Of a stretch of 60,949 nucleotides of DNA, positions 34,201 through 41,931 are shown one piece after another. A program made the position numbers and the translations under genes. The notes under the pieces are model-generated. The model was not told where the DNA came from and did not search any database. It worked only from the letters and a program-made list of their open reading frames with translations. Every line of letters begins with the position of its first letter. Position 1 is the first letter of the stretch. The stretch comes from JAAYVZ01 sp035384965 (GTDB taxonomy: Bacteria > Acidobacteriota > Thermoanaerobaculia > Thermoanaerobaculales > Thermoanaerobaculaceae). The stretch covers positions 1 to 60,949 of the forward strand of contig DAOOJE010000025.1 in assembly GCA_035384965.1 (NCBI GenBank), given 5' to 3'.

Positions 34201-35556
34201 ATGGGGGTTCTCGGTTCCTACTTCGTCGAGACCTGGGGCTGCCAGATGAACGTGCTGGACAGCCAGAGGCTCGAAGGGGTGCTGCAGGCGCGCGGGCTCG
34301 CGCCAGCCCCGCGGGCGGAAGAGGCGGACGTGGTTCTCCTCAACACCTGCGCCGTCCGGGAAAAGTCGGTGCAGAAGGTGGTGTCGCGCCTCGGAGAGCT
34401 ACGCCGGTGGCGGGAGGAGCGCGGACTGCCGCGAGTCGTGGGGCTGTGCGGGTGCGTCGCCGAACAGGAGGGCGACCGCTTCCTGGAAAGGCTGCCGGTC
34501 GTGGGCTTCATCCTGGGTCCGGGCAGGATCGAGGATCTGGGTCTGGCGCTCGACGCATGGGAAGACGGCGAGCGGGACCGGCGCACCGGCTTCGATGCCG
34601 CCTCCTACGACCCCGCGACGATCGCGCGGCCCGCAAGCGCCCGCCAGTACGTCACGATCATCCACGGTTGCAACCAGCGCTGCACGTACTGCGTGGTACC
34701 CCGCACCCGCGGCCGGGAGGTGAGCCGGCCCCTCGAGGACATCGCTGGCGAGGTGAAGGAACTGGTCGCGAGGGGAGCGAAGGAAATCACGCTGCTCGGG
34801 CAGACCGTCAACGCGTACCGTTGCCCGCGCACCGGGGCGACGCTCGCGGAGCTGCTGCGGGAGCTCGGAGCAATCGAGCTGCTGTGGAACTTGCAGTTCA
34901 TCACTTCGCATCCGCGCTTCTTCACGCCGGCCCTCGTCCGCGCCGTGGCCGAGACGGCCGTCGTTGGAAGCTACCTCCACATGCCGTTCCAGGCCGGCTC
35001 GGACCGCGTGCTCAGGCGCATGGCGCGCGGCTACACACGCCGCCGCTACCTCGACGTCATCGACCGCCTGCGGACGGCCCGGGGCGACCTGAACCTCTCC
35101 ACGGACGTGATCGTCGGCTTCCCGGGGGAGACGGAGGCCGACTTCGAGGAAACTCTGGCGCTCGTCGAGCAAGTGCGGTTCGGCCAGCTCTACGGCTTCG
35201 TCTACTCGCCCAGGCGCGGGACCGCGGCGGCCGAGCTGGGGGAGCCGGTGCCGCGGGGGGTCACCAAGGCGCGCATCTCGAAGCTGTTCGCGGTCCAGAC
35301 CGAGATTCAGCTCGCCCTCAACCGGGCGCTGGTCGGGTCGGTCGTGGAGCTGCTCGTGGACGGCCCGGCCAAGCGCGGGACCGCGCTCTGGCAAGGGCGA
35401 GGACGGGACAACCGGGTCGTCAACTTCCCGGCCTGGGAAGGGATCGCTCCGGGCCAGCTCGCGCTCGTCGAGGTGACCGGCGCGAGCGCGCACTCGCTGG
35501 TGGGGCGTCGGGCCGGCGCGAGCGGGGAACGGCGCCGCAAGACTGCGAGAGCTTGA
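34201..35556 (+). CDS. miaB: tRNA-2-methylthio-N6-dimethylallyladenosine synthase MiaB
   Basis: 451 aa. A radical-SAM methylthiotransferase adding a methylthio group to i6A37 in tRNA. The N-terminal UPF0004 domain has three cluster cysteines (ETWGCQMN, NTCAVRE, GLCGCV). The radical-SAM CxxxCxxC lies in HGCNQRCTYCVVP. SNPTP-type strand and a C-terminal TRAM domain (about 375-440) follow. ATG at 34201 is favoured because GGAGAG precedes it; a GTG at 34183 is possible. Confidence 0.92.
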   Translation: MGVLGSYFVETWGCQMNVLDSQRLEGVLQARGLAPAPRAEEADVVLLNTCAVREKSVQKVVSRLGELRRWREERGLPRVVGLCGCVAEQEGDRFLERLPVVGFILGPGRIEDLGLALDAWEDGERDRRTGFDAASYDPATIARPASARQYVTIIHGCNQRCTYCVVPRTRGREVSRPLEDIAGEVKELVARGAKEITLLGQTVNAYRCPRTGATLAELLRELGAIELLWNLQFITSHPRFFTPALVRAVAETAVVGSYLHMPFQAGSDRVLRRMARGYTRRRYLDVIDRLRTARGDLNLSTDVIVGFPGETEADFEETLALVEQVRFGQLYGFVYSPRRGTAAAELGEPVPRGVTKARISKLFAVQTEIQLALNRALVGSVVELLVDGPAKRGTALWQGRGRDNRVVNFPAWEGIAPGQLALVEVTGASAHSLVGRRAGASGERRRKTARA

Positions 35557-35587
35557 CAGCTCCGGCCATCTGCCTGACATTGACCGT

Positions 35588-36100
35588 GTGAAAGCGATGT
35601 CGGATGCCGTCTCCCGTCCGGTGGAGGTCGAGATCAGGGGGCTGATCCTCGACCCCGTGTCCAACACCCCCATCGTCATCCTCAAGAAGCCGAACGAAAA
35701 CGTCTACCTGCCGATCTGGATCGGGCTGTTCGAGGCCAACGCCATCGCCCTCGAGCTCGAGGGTGTCGGCACTCCCAGGCCGATGACCCACGACCTGCTG
35801 CGCTCGGTCGTCGAGTGCCTCGGCGGCAGGGTGGAGTCGGTCGTGGTCCACGCGCTCGTCGAGAACACCTTCCACGCGAAGGTGCTGCTCCGCGACAGCG
35901 AGGGGCGGAGCCGCGAGATCGACTCCCGCCCTTCCGACGCCATCGCGCTGGCGCTGCGGTGCCGGGCCCCCATCCGGGTCGTGGAGGAGGTGTTCCGCGC
36001 CGCGCACACGCTCGATGCGAGCGAGGAGGACCAGGAGGCGCGGCTGCGCGAGTGGCTCGAGTCGCTGGGGCCGGATCAGCTCGGCAAGTACAACATGTGA
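35588..36100 (+). CDS. DUF151 / bifunctional nuclease family protein
   Basis: 170 aa. Motifs: VEVEIRGLILDPVSNTPIVIL, LPIWIGLFEANAIALELEG, RPMTHDLLRSVVECLGG and IDSRPSDAIALALR define this family. Members in plants and Mycobacterium were described as nucleases, but the general role is uncertain. A TTGACA (35553-35558) with a weak GACATT 17 bases on may be its promoter, overlapping the miaB stop. GTG 35588 or ATG 35597 may be the start. Confidence 0.85.
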   Translation: MKAMSDAVSRPVEVEIRGLILDPVSNTPIVILKKPNENVYLPIWIGLFEANAIALELEGVGTPRPMTHDLLRSVVECLGGRVESVVVHALVENTFHAKVLLRDSEGRSREIDSRPSDAIALALRCRAPIRVVEEVFRAAHTLDASEEDQEARLREWLESLGPDQLGKYNM

Positions 36101-36161
36101 TCGCGAGAGCTGGCGGCGCTGTGCCGCGACCGGCGCGGGTCGCCGGCGGCCGGGTCGCGCC

Positions 36162-36191
36162 TTGACAGGTTTTCGGCGGGACCGATAAAGT
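36162..36191 (+). promoter_or_regulatory. Promoter of parAB
   Basis: A perfect TTGACA (36162-36167) is followed 18 bases later by TAAAGT (36186-36191), or 16 bases later by GATAAA. This is the best -35 in the window and lies about 25 bases before the parA ATG at 36217. Confidence 0.6.
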
Positions 36192-36216
36192 GCGCTCCCG
36201 TGCGTGACGGAGTGAC

Positions 36217-36969
36217 ATGATCATCACCATCGCCAATCAGAAGGGTGGGGTCGGCAAGACCACCACCGCCATCAACCTGGCCGCGGCGTTCGCCCACCGG
36301 GGCCGCAAGACGCTGCTCATCGACCTGGATCCGCAGGGGAACAGCACGATGTCGTTCCTGGATCCGCACGACGTGCAGCGCTCCATGTACGACGTCATGA
36401 CCGGCGCGGCCTCCCTGCGAGACGTCCTTGTCGCCAGCCCGATTCCGCTGCTGGAACTCGCGCCGGCGCGGATCTCGCTGGCCAAGCTCGAGTCCTCGCT
36501 CACCGGGGAACTGGACGCGCACTTCCGGCTCAAGGATCGCCTCGCACCGATCCAGGGCGAATACGACTTCGTCGTGGTGGACACCCCGCCGACCCTCGGC
36601 CTCATCACCGTCAACGCCATGGTCGCGGCCACCCACCTGTTGATTCCGATCCAGTCCTCGTACTTCGCCCTCGAGGGGACGGACGACCTTCTCGAGACCT
36701 ACGAGAAGATCAAGGTCCGGGCCAACCCCGACCTGCAGCTCCTCGGCGTCGTCATTACCCTCCACGACCGCCGGACGGTGCTGGCCCGCGACATCCACGA
36801 CCAGATCGCCGAGGTGTTCGGCGACAAGGTCTTCAAGACCGTGATCTCGCGCTCGGTGCGGCTCGAGGAGAGCCCGGCGTACCGGGTGTCGATCTTCGAG
36901 CACGCGCCGCAGTCGAGCGGCGCGATGGAGTACTTCGCGCTGTGCGAAGAGGTGATCGCCCGTGTCTAG
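36217..36969 (+). CDS. parA: Chromosome-partitioning ATPase ParA (Soj)
   Basis: 250 aa. A deviant Walker A KGGVGKTTTAINLA lies near residues 9-22. Walker A' LLIDLDPQGNST and Walker B DFVVVDTPPTLG follow. ParA forms ATP-dependent gradients on the nucleoid that move ParB-parS complexes. There is no N-terminal HTH, so it is the chromosomal (type Ia-lacking) Soj form. parB overlaps its stop by 8 bases. Confidence 0.95.
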   Translation: MIITIANQKGGVGKTTTAINLAAAFAHRGRKTLLIDLDPQGNSTMSFLDPHDVQRSMYDVMTGAASLRDVLVASPIPLLELAPARISLAKLESSLTGELDAHFRLKDRLAPIQGEYDFVVVDTPPTLGLITVNAMVAATHLLIPIQSSYFALEGTDDLLETYEKIKVRANPDLQLLGVVITLHDRRTVLARDIHDQIAEVFGDKVFKTVISRSVRLEESPAYRVSIFEHAPQSSGAMEYFALCEEVIARV

Positions 36970-37888
36970 CCGCCGCGGCTTGCCCGAGTTCCGCAAGATG
37001 CGCCACGATCGCCACTTCGTGGAAGAGCTGGCGAACCAGTCGATCGTTGGGGTGGGAATCCTGGTGCCGATCGACCGCATCGAGACCAACCGGGAACAGC
37101 CCCGCAGCAACCTCGGGGACCTCTCCGAGCTGATCGCCTCGGTCAAGGCGCGGGGGGTGCTCGAGCCGCTTCTCGTGCGGCGGGTCCCGGGCGAGCGAGG
37201 CTACCAGCTCATCGCCGGGGAGCGTCGCTTCCACGCCGCAGTCGAGGCGGGGCTCACCGAGGTTCCGTGCATCGAGCTTTCGGCGGGCGATCAGGAGGCG
37301 CTAGAGATTGCGCTGGTCGAGAACCTCCAGCGCAAGGACCTCACGCCGTTCGAGGAAGCGGAGGGCTACCGCGCCCTGGTCGAGAAGTACGGCTACACGC
37401 ACGAGCAGGTCGCGCAGGCGCTCGGCAAGTCCAGGACCACCGTCACGGAGGCGCTGACGCTGCTGCGCGTGCCGCCCGCCATTCGAGACCTGTGTCGGCA
37501 TGCCGACATCACCGCCAAGAGCGTGCTCCTGGTCATCGCCAGGGCGGAGTCGATCGAGGAGATGGAACGCCTCGTGCAGGAAATCGCCGAGCAAAACCTC
37601 GACCGCGAGCAGGTGCGGGCTTCCGCCAGGACTCCCTCGCCGGAGGCGGCCAGCCCCGGCGCGCACGGCGGTGCGTCCGGGCGGTTCCGGCCGCTGACGC
37701 TGCGCTTCAAGCCCGAGCACGGCGGCGGCGTGCACCTGTCGCTGTCGCTGCGGCGGCCCGGCGTGACACGAGAGGAAGTCATCGCCACGCTCGAAGGGCT
37801 GCTCGAGCAGCTTCGACGAGGCGAGCTGGACGACAGGCTCGCCTCCGGCGAGGCGGCCGCCGAGGCAGGCGAGAGACCAACCCAGTAG
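36962..37888 (+). CDS. parB: ParB-family partition protein with divergent DNA-recognition segment
   Basis: 308 aa, GTG start inside parA. The CTP-binding N-domain is intact: PIDRIETNREQPR, GVLEPLLVRRV, GERRFHAA and ALVENLQRKDLTPFEEAEGY. The helix-turn-helix reads QVAQALGKSRTTVTEALTLLRV, where canonical ParBs usually have ANxLRLL. The following specificity region reads CRHADITAKSVLLVI in place of the usual GHARAL form. The C-terminal dimerisation domain (about 240-290) is present but atypical. A 16-bp palindrome, a candidate binding site, lies within codons 178-183. ParB spreads from parS and loads SMC in other bacteria. Confidence 0.9.
   Translation: MSSRRGLPEFRKMRHDRHFVEELANQSIVGVGILVPIDRIETNREQPRSNLGDLSELIASVKARGVLEPLLVRRVPGERGYQLIAGERRFHAAVEAGLTEVPCIELSAGDQEALEIALVENLQRKDLTPFEEAEGYRALVEKYGYTHEQVAQALGKSRTTVTEALTLLRVPPAIRDLCRHADITAKSVLLVIARAESIEEMERLVQEIAEQNLDREQVRASARTPSPEAASPGAHGGASGRFRPLTLRFKPEHGGGVHLSLSLRRPGVTREEVIATLEGLLEQLRRGELDDRLASGEAAAEAGERPTQ
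37493..37508. promoter_or_regulatory. 16-bp palindrome within parB: candidate parS site 1
   Basis: TGTCGGCATGCCGACA, a perfect palindrome, identical to 40460-40475 and one base different from 44427-44442. Canonical parS is also a 16-bp palindrome beginning TGT and ending ACA, and is often placed in or near parB. It encodes C-R-H-A-D in ParB. Candidate status is inference. Confidence 0.6.
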
Positions 37889-38104
37889 ACAACCCCAGGA
37901 CGCAGCTTTGGTACACGGTCGCGTCGCGTGGACGAAATTTAACATAATATTTCTTATCGGACCTTGTATTTACGACAGGTGCTGTGGAAGACGCCGCCCC
38001 TGTGGAAAACCCTGTGGACACTTCCCCGGCCGCGCCGCCGTGCACTTTCCCGCCTGCCGCGGGAGGCTTTCGTACTGGTCGCGATCGTCGTACCATCCGC
38101 GCTT
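37889..38104. other. AT-rich intergenic region with DnaA-box-like motifs
   Basis: This 216-base gap between parB and the LptF-LptG gene holds the most AT-rich stretch of the window (37935-37957, only two non-A/T bases). Downstream are three same-strand TGTGGA motifs: TGTGGAAGA (37983-37991), TGTGGAAAA (38001-38009, one mismatch to the DnaA box TGTGGATAA) and TGTGGACAC (38013-38021). This looks origin-like, but it may simply be a regulatory region. TACCAT (38091-38096) lies 8 bases before the next GTG and may be its -10. Confidence 0.4.
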
Positions 38105-40459
38105 GTGAGAAGCCGCCGACGCTTCATCGTTGCCCGCGCCGTCGTGCGCGAGACGCTCCCCACGCTGGCTCTCGCCGCCGGCGTGACGACGTTCATGCTG
38201 CTCATCCGGGCGCTCTTCATGCTGGCCGAGTTGCTCGTGTCGCGCGGTGTTTCGGCGGCCACAGCGCTGCGCCTGCTGTCCCTGAGCGTCCCGAACATCG
38301 TGGTGCTCACCATTCCCATCGGCGTCCTGTTCGCGGCGCTCATCACCTCGGCCCGCTGGTCGGCCGACTCGGAACTCGTGGCCATCCAGGCGTGCGGGGT
38401 GCGACCGACTCGCATCGCCCGACCGCTGCTCCTCCTCGGGGTGCTGCTGTTCGCTGCCAATTTCGCCAACTACTGGCTGGTCGTTCCCCGCACCAACCAC
38501 GCGCTCGAGCAGATGACGCGGCGGCTCAGCTTGTCGGTCGGGCTGTCGATGCTGCAGGCCCGGGAGTTCGTGGAGAACTTCCAGGGCTACCTGCTCTACG
38601 TGGACCGCATCGCCCCCGGCACCGGCGTCTGGAACGGCATTGTGCTGTTCGACATCAACAATCCCCTCGAGGAGCAGATCGTGCTCGCCCGCGCGGGACG
38701 CTTCACGGCCAACCCGGCGGAGGGCTCGGCAACGCTCGTGCTCGAGGATGCGACGACCCACTTGCTGCAGCCGGACCACCCCGAGCGCTACCGCCAGAAC
38801 TTCAACCGCTCGCTCGAGATTTACCTCCGACCCAAGGGCCCTGAACTCGACCAGCGCATCCGGTCAGGGCCGACCGTGACGTCCTCGTCAGAGCTGCGAG
38901 CGCGCATCGCCTCGCCCGACACGAGCGAGGCGGACCGGCGCGAGGCGGCGTACGAGCTCCACAAGCGCGTCGCGCTGCCGGCGGCGGCGCTGGTGTTCGT
39001 GCTCGTCGCCTTTCCGCTCGGTATCCGCAACCGGCGCGGCGGCCGAGGGTTCGGCCTCACCGCCTCGGTCCTCGTCGTGATGCTTTACTACGTGCTGCTC
39101 ATGGCCGGCGAGTACCTGGCAGCTTCCCGCAAGGTGCCGCCGGCCGCAGGAGCCTGGCTGCCGAACCTCGTACTGGCGGGACTGGCGTCGGTCCTGCTCC
39201 TGCGCGCCCGCCGGGCCGGGGGGCACCATGCCTCGCAACCGGCGGCGCGGGCCGGCTGGCTGCGGGCGCTGCGGGGGCGACTCGCGCGAGCGCCGCGCGC
39301 TGGCCGGGCGCCGCAGCCGGTGGCTCGCGTGCGCTCCGGGTGGACTGGCCAGGGCCGGCGCCTGCCCAGCCTCGGTATCCTCGACGGCTACGTGATCCGC
39401 ACCTGCCTCTCGTTCCTCGTGCTGGTCATGCTTGCCGTCTGCGTCCTCTGGATCACCGTGAACCTGGCCGAGAACCTCACCGATATCAGCCGGAACCGGC
39501 CCCCGGCCGGGGTCGTCGCCTCGTTCTACCTCCTTTCGCTGCCGCAAATCTTCCGCGACATGCTGCCGCTCGCGTTTCTCATCGCCTTCCTGGGCACGAC
39601 CGCGGTGCTCGAGCGCCACAACGAGACCACGGCGCTGAAGGCCGCTGGCGTCTCGCTCACGCGCGTGACCCTGCCGCTGCTGCTCGTCGGCCTCGGCCTC
39701 GCGGTGGCGCTGTTCGTCCTCGACGACCAGATCACCTGGCGCGCCAACCGCGCGAGCCAGCACCTCGCGGACATCATCAAGGGAAAGAAGGTGGCGCGCT
39801 CGCACCGCGCCACGGACCGCCTCTGGCTTTTCCTGCCGGACGGGCGCACGCTCGTCAACTTCATGCAGTTCGACCCCGATACGCTGGCCCTCGTGCGCCC
39901 CTCGATCTTCGTCTTCAACGACGACATGAGCCTGCGGACCAGGCACATGGCGCGCAAGGCCGAGTTCCGGGACGGCCGCTGGGTGGCCGAGCAGGCGTGG
40001 TCGCGGACGTTCCTTCCCGAGGGCCGGATCGAGTTCGTGCCTCCCCAGCCGCGCCCCACGGAGCTCCCGCTGCTGGTGGGCCAGGACTACTTCGGACGGG
40101 AGTACCGCAAGGCAGCGCAGATGAGCTTCGGCGAGCTATCGGAGTACATTCGCAACCTGCGGAGGGCCGGCTACCGCGTCGACCGGCTGCGCGTCCAGCT
40201 CCACCTCAAGGTGGCGTATCCCCTCACCCTGGTGCTGCTGCCGTGGCTGTCGCTGTCGTTCGCGTTCCAGGTCGTGCGCCGCGGCACGGTGATGGGGATC
40301 GCTCTCGCCCTGGTGCTGGGCATGGCCTACTTTGCCGCCATGGCGTTCTCCACCCGGCTGGGGGAAGCCTCACTCCTCCCCCCGCTGCTCGCTGCCTGGA
40401 CGCCCACCGTCGTGTTCGCCTTGTTGGCCGTCAACCGCCACACTTACTTGCGCACGTGA
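38105..40459 (+). CDS. LptF-LptG fusion permease (lipopolysaccharide export)
   Basis: 784 aa, about twice the length of LptF or LptG. The LptF-type half (about 1-375) begins FIVARAVVRETLPTL and has six predicted membrane helices around a periplasmic beta-jellyroll. A basic, low-complexity linker (about 376-420) joins it to an LptG-type half beginning GILDGYVIRTCLSFL, with its own periplasmic domain and helices near the C-terminus. Together they would form the LptB2FG channel with LptB (25429-26157). No stop or frameshift lies between the halves. GTG at 38105 is chosen because the upstream extension is Trp/Pro/Arg-rich and unlike the family, and a -10-like box precedes it. Confidence 0.88.
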   Translation: MRSRRRFIVARAVVRETLPTLALAAGVTTFMLLIRALFMLAELLVSRGVSAATALRLLSLSVPNIVVLTIPIGVLFAALITSARWSADSELVAIQACGVRPTRIARPLLLLGVLLFAANFANYWLVVPRTNHALEQMTRRLSLSVGLSMLQAREFVENFQGYLLYVDRIAPGTGVWNGIVLFDINNPLEEQIVLARAGRFTANPAEGSATLVLEDATTHLLQPDHPERYRQNFNRSLEIYLRPKGPELDQRIRSGPTVTSSSELRARIASPDTSEADRREAAYELHKRVALPAAALVFVLVAFPLGIRNRRGGRGFGLTASVLVVMLYYVLLMAGEYLAASRKVPPAAGAWLPNLVLAGLASVLLLRARRAGGHHASQPAARAGWLRALRGRLARAPRAGRAPQPVARVRSGWTGQGRRLPSLGILDGYVIRTCLSFLVLVMLAVCVLWITVNLAENLTDISRNRPPAGVVASFYLLSLPQIFRDMLPLAFLIAFLGTTAVLERHNETTALKAAGVSLTRVTLPLLLVGLGLAVALFVLDDQITWRANRASQHLADIIKGKKVARSHRATDRLWLFLPDGRTLVNFMQFDPDTLALVRPSIFVFNDDMSLRTRHMARKAEFRDGRWVAEQAWSRTFLPEGRIEFVPPQPRPTELPLLVGQDYFGREYRKAAQMSFGELSEYIRNLRRAGYRVDRLRVQLHLKVAYPLTLVLLPWLSLSFAFQVVRRGTVMGIALALVLGMAYFAAMAFSTRLGEASLLPPLLAAWTPTVVFALLAVNRHTYLRT

Positions 40460-40477
40460 TGTCGGCATGCCGACATC
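40458..40477. promoter_or_regulatory. 20-bp perfect palindrome after the LptFG stop: candidate parS site 2
   Basis: GATGTCGGCATGCCGACATC starts at the second base of the LptFG stop codon. Its central 16 bases (40460-40475) are identical to the palindrome in parB. It lies 13 bases before a terminator hairpin, in the gap between convergent genes, so it is not constrained by coding. Confidence 0.6.
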
Positions 40478-40490
40478 TGGCTGACAGACG

Positions 40491-40519
40491 ACGAGGCCCC
40501 GGCACTGCCGGGGCCTCGT
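40491..40519. terminator. Bidirectional terminator between convergent genes
   Basis: ACGAGGCCCCGGCA and TGCCGGGGCCTCGT form a perfect 14-bp stem with a 1-base centre (effective loop a few bases). It lies between the LptF-LptG stop (40459) and the ornithine aminotransferase stop (40546). T-runs are weak, but stem strength and position fit a shared terminator. Confidence 0.75.
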
Positions 40520-40545
40520 CCTGAGTCAGGAGCTCGCCGCCGTCG

Positions 40546-41763
40546 TCACGGCATGGCGAGGACCCTGGCGAGCCGCTCGACCGCCCAGTCGATCTCTTCC
40601 TTGGTGATGACCAACGGCGGCGCGAACCGGATCGTGTGGGTGTGGGTCTCCTTGCAGAGCATCCCCTCGTGCTTGAGCGCCTCGCAGAAGCGCCGGGCGC
40701 CGCCGGCCTCGGACTTCAGCTCGACGCCGATCCACAGCCCCTTCCCCCGCACTTCCTTGATGTGCGGCGATGCGATCTCCCGCAGGCGCGCCAGGAAGTA
40801 CTCCCCGAGTTTCGCCGAGTTTTCGATCAATCCCTCGTCCACGATGACCTGCAACGCCACGCGCGCCACCGCGCACGCCAGCGGGTTGCCGCCGAACGTC
40901 GAGCCGTGGTCGCCCGGCTTGAAGACCCCCATGACCTCGTCGTCGGCCAGGATGCCGGAGATCGGCAGGCAGCCGCCTCCCAGCGCCTTGCCGATGATCA
41001 CCACGTCCGGCCGGATGCCCTCGTGCTCGAAGCAAAACAGCTTGCCGGTGCGGCCGAGCCCTGACTGGATCTCGTCTGTCATGAGCAGCACTCGGCGCTC
41101 CGCGGTCAGCTCGCGAAGCCTGGCGAGAAAGCCCTCGCCCGGGGACACGATGCCGCTCTCGCCCTGGATCGGCTCCACCAGCACGGCGATCGTCTCGTCG
41201 TTGATAGCTCGCGCCACGGCGTCGATGTCGCCGTAAGGGAGCACCCGGAAGCCGGGCGTGAACGGCCCGAAGCCGTCGCGGTACTGCTCGTCGGTCGAGA
41301 AGCTGACGATGGTCGTGGTCCGGCCGTGAAAGTTGCCGGAAAACGCGATGATCTCGCCGCGGTCGTCGGCGACCCCCTTGACCTTGTGGCCCCACTTGCG
41401 CGCCGCCTTGATGGCGGTTTCGACGGCCTCGGCGCCGCTGTTCATGGGCAGGAAGCGGGTGTATCCGGTCATGCGGGTGATCTCGGCGCACAGCGGTCCG
41501 AGCTGGTCGTTGCGGAAGGCGCGCGAGGTGAGCGTCACCTTGTCGGCCTGCTCCTTGAGCGCAGCAACGATGCGCGGGTGGCAGTGCCCCTGGTTGACGG
41601 CCGAGTAGGCGGCCAGGAAGTCGAGGTACTTGTTGCCTTCGACGTCCCATACCCACACGCCGCTGGCTCGGTTGATGACGACGTCCAGCGGGTGGTAGTT
41701 GTGGGCGCCATGGGCCTCTTCCAGCCTGATCAGATCAGCGCTCGACAACACTTCATTGTTCAC
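40546..41763 (-). CDS. Ornithine/acetylornithine-type aminotransferase
   Basis: 405 aa, a class III PLP-dependent aminotransferase. Motifs: NYHPLDVVINRASGVWVWDVEG, LPMNSGAEAVETAIK, FSGNFHGRTTTIVSFS, DEIQSGLGRTGK, PLP-lysine in IIGKALGGGCLPISG, and STFGGNPLACAVA. The sequence is closest in style to ornithine-oxo-acid transaminase (RocD), which interconverts ornithine and glutamate semialdehyde. ArgD or another omega-aminotransferase cannot be excluded. The upstream 168-base gap to dnaE holds only a GGTT-rich spacer. Confidence 0.85.
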   Translation of the reverse strand: MNNEVLSSADLIRLEEAHGAHNYHPLDVVINRASGVWVWDVEGNKYLDFLAAYSAVNQGHCHPRIVAALKEQADKVTLTSRAFRNDQLGPLCAEITRMTGYTRFLPMNSGAEAVETAIKAARKWGHKVKGVADDRGEIIAFSGNFHGRTTTIVSFSTDEQYRDGFGPFTPGFRVLPYGDIDAVARAINDETIAVLVEPIQGESGIVSPGEGFLARLRELTAERRVLLMTDEIQSGLGRTGKLFCFEHEGIRPDVVIIGKALGGGCLPISGILADDEVMGVFKPGDHGSTFGGNPLACAVARVALQVIVDEGLIENSAKLGEYFLARLREIASPHIKEVRGKGLWIGVELKSEAGGARRFCEALKHEGMLCKETHTHTIRFAPPLVITKEEIDWAVERLARVLAMP

Positions 41764-41931
41764 GGTGTCCTCCGACGCGCCGCGGGATTGCCGCGGGACC
41801 GGGAGAGACTACCCGACGGGTGGGACTCTGGCAAGGCCTGGCGCGGAAAGCACGGTTGAGAGCTGTGGGACGCACCCGCGACCGTCCCCGGGTGGGCGGA
41901 GGAACCAGAAACCACCAACCAACAACCGCTT
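41764..41931. other. Spacer between dnaE and the aminotransferase
   Basis: 168 bases with no gene. On the minus strand, 41931-41901 is a low-complexity GGTT-rich stretch directly after the dnaE stop, similar in style to 51332-51370 after the ALDH stop. No clear promoter for the aminotransferase is visible. Confidence 0.4.

Noticed and set aside
37889..38104. N-terminal extension of the LptF-LptG protein through the AT-rich region from 37964
   Set aside because: The extension is Trp/Pro/Arg-rich, unlike the family, and would cross the DnaA-box-like motifs; the GTG at 38105 fits better.
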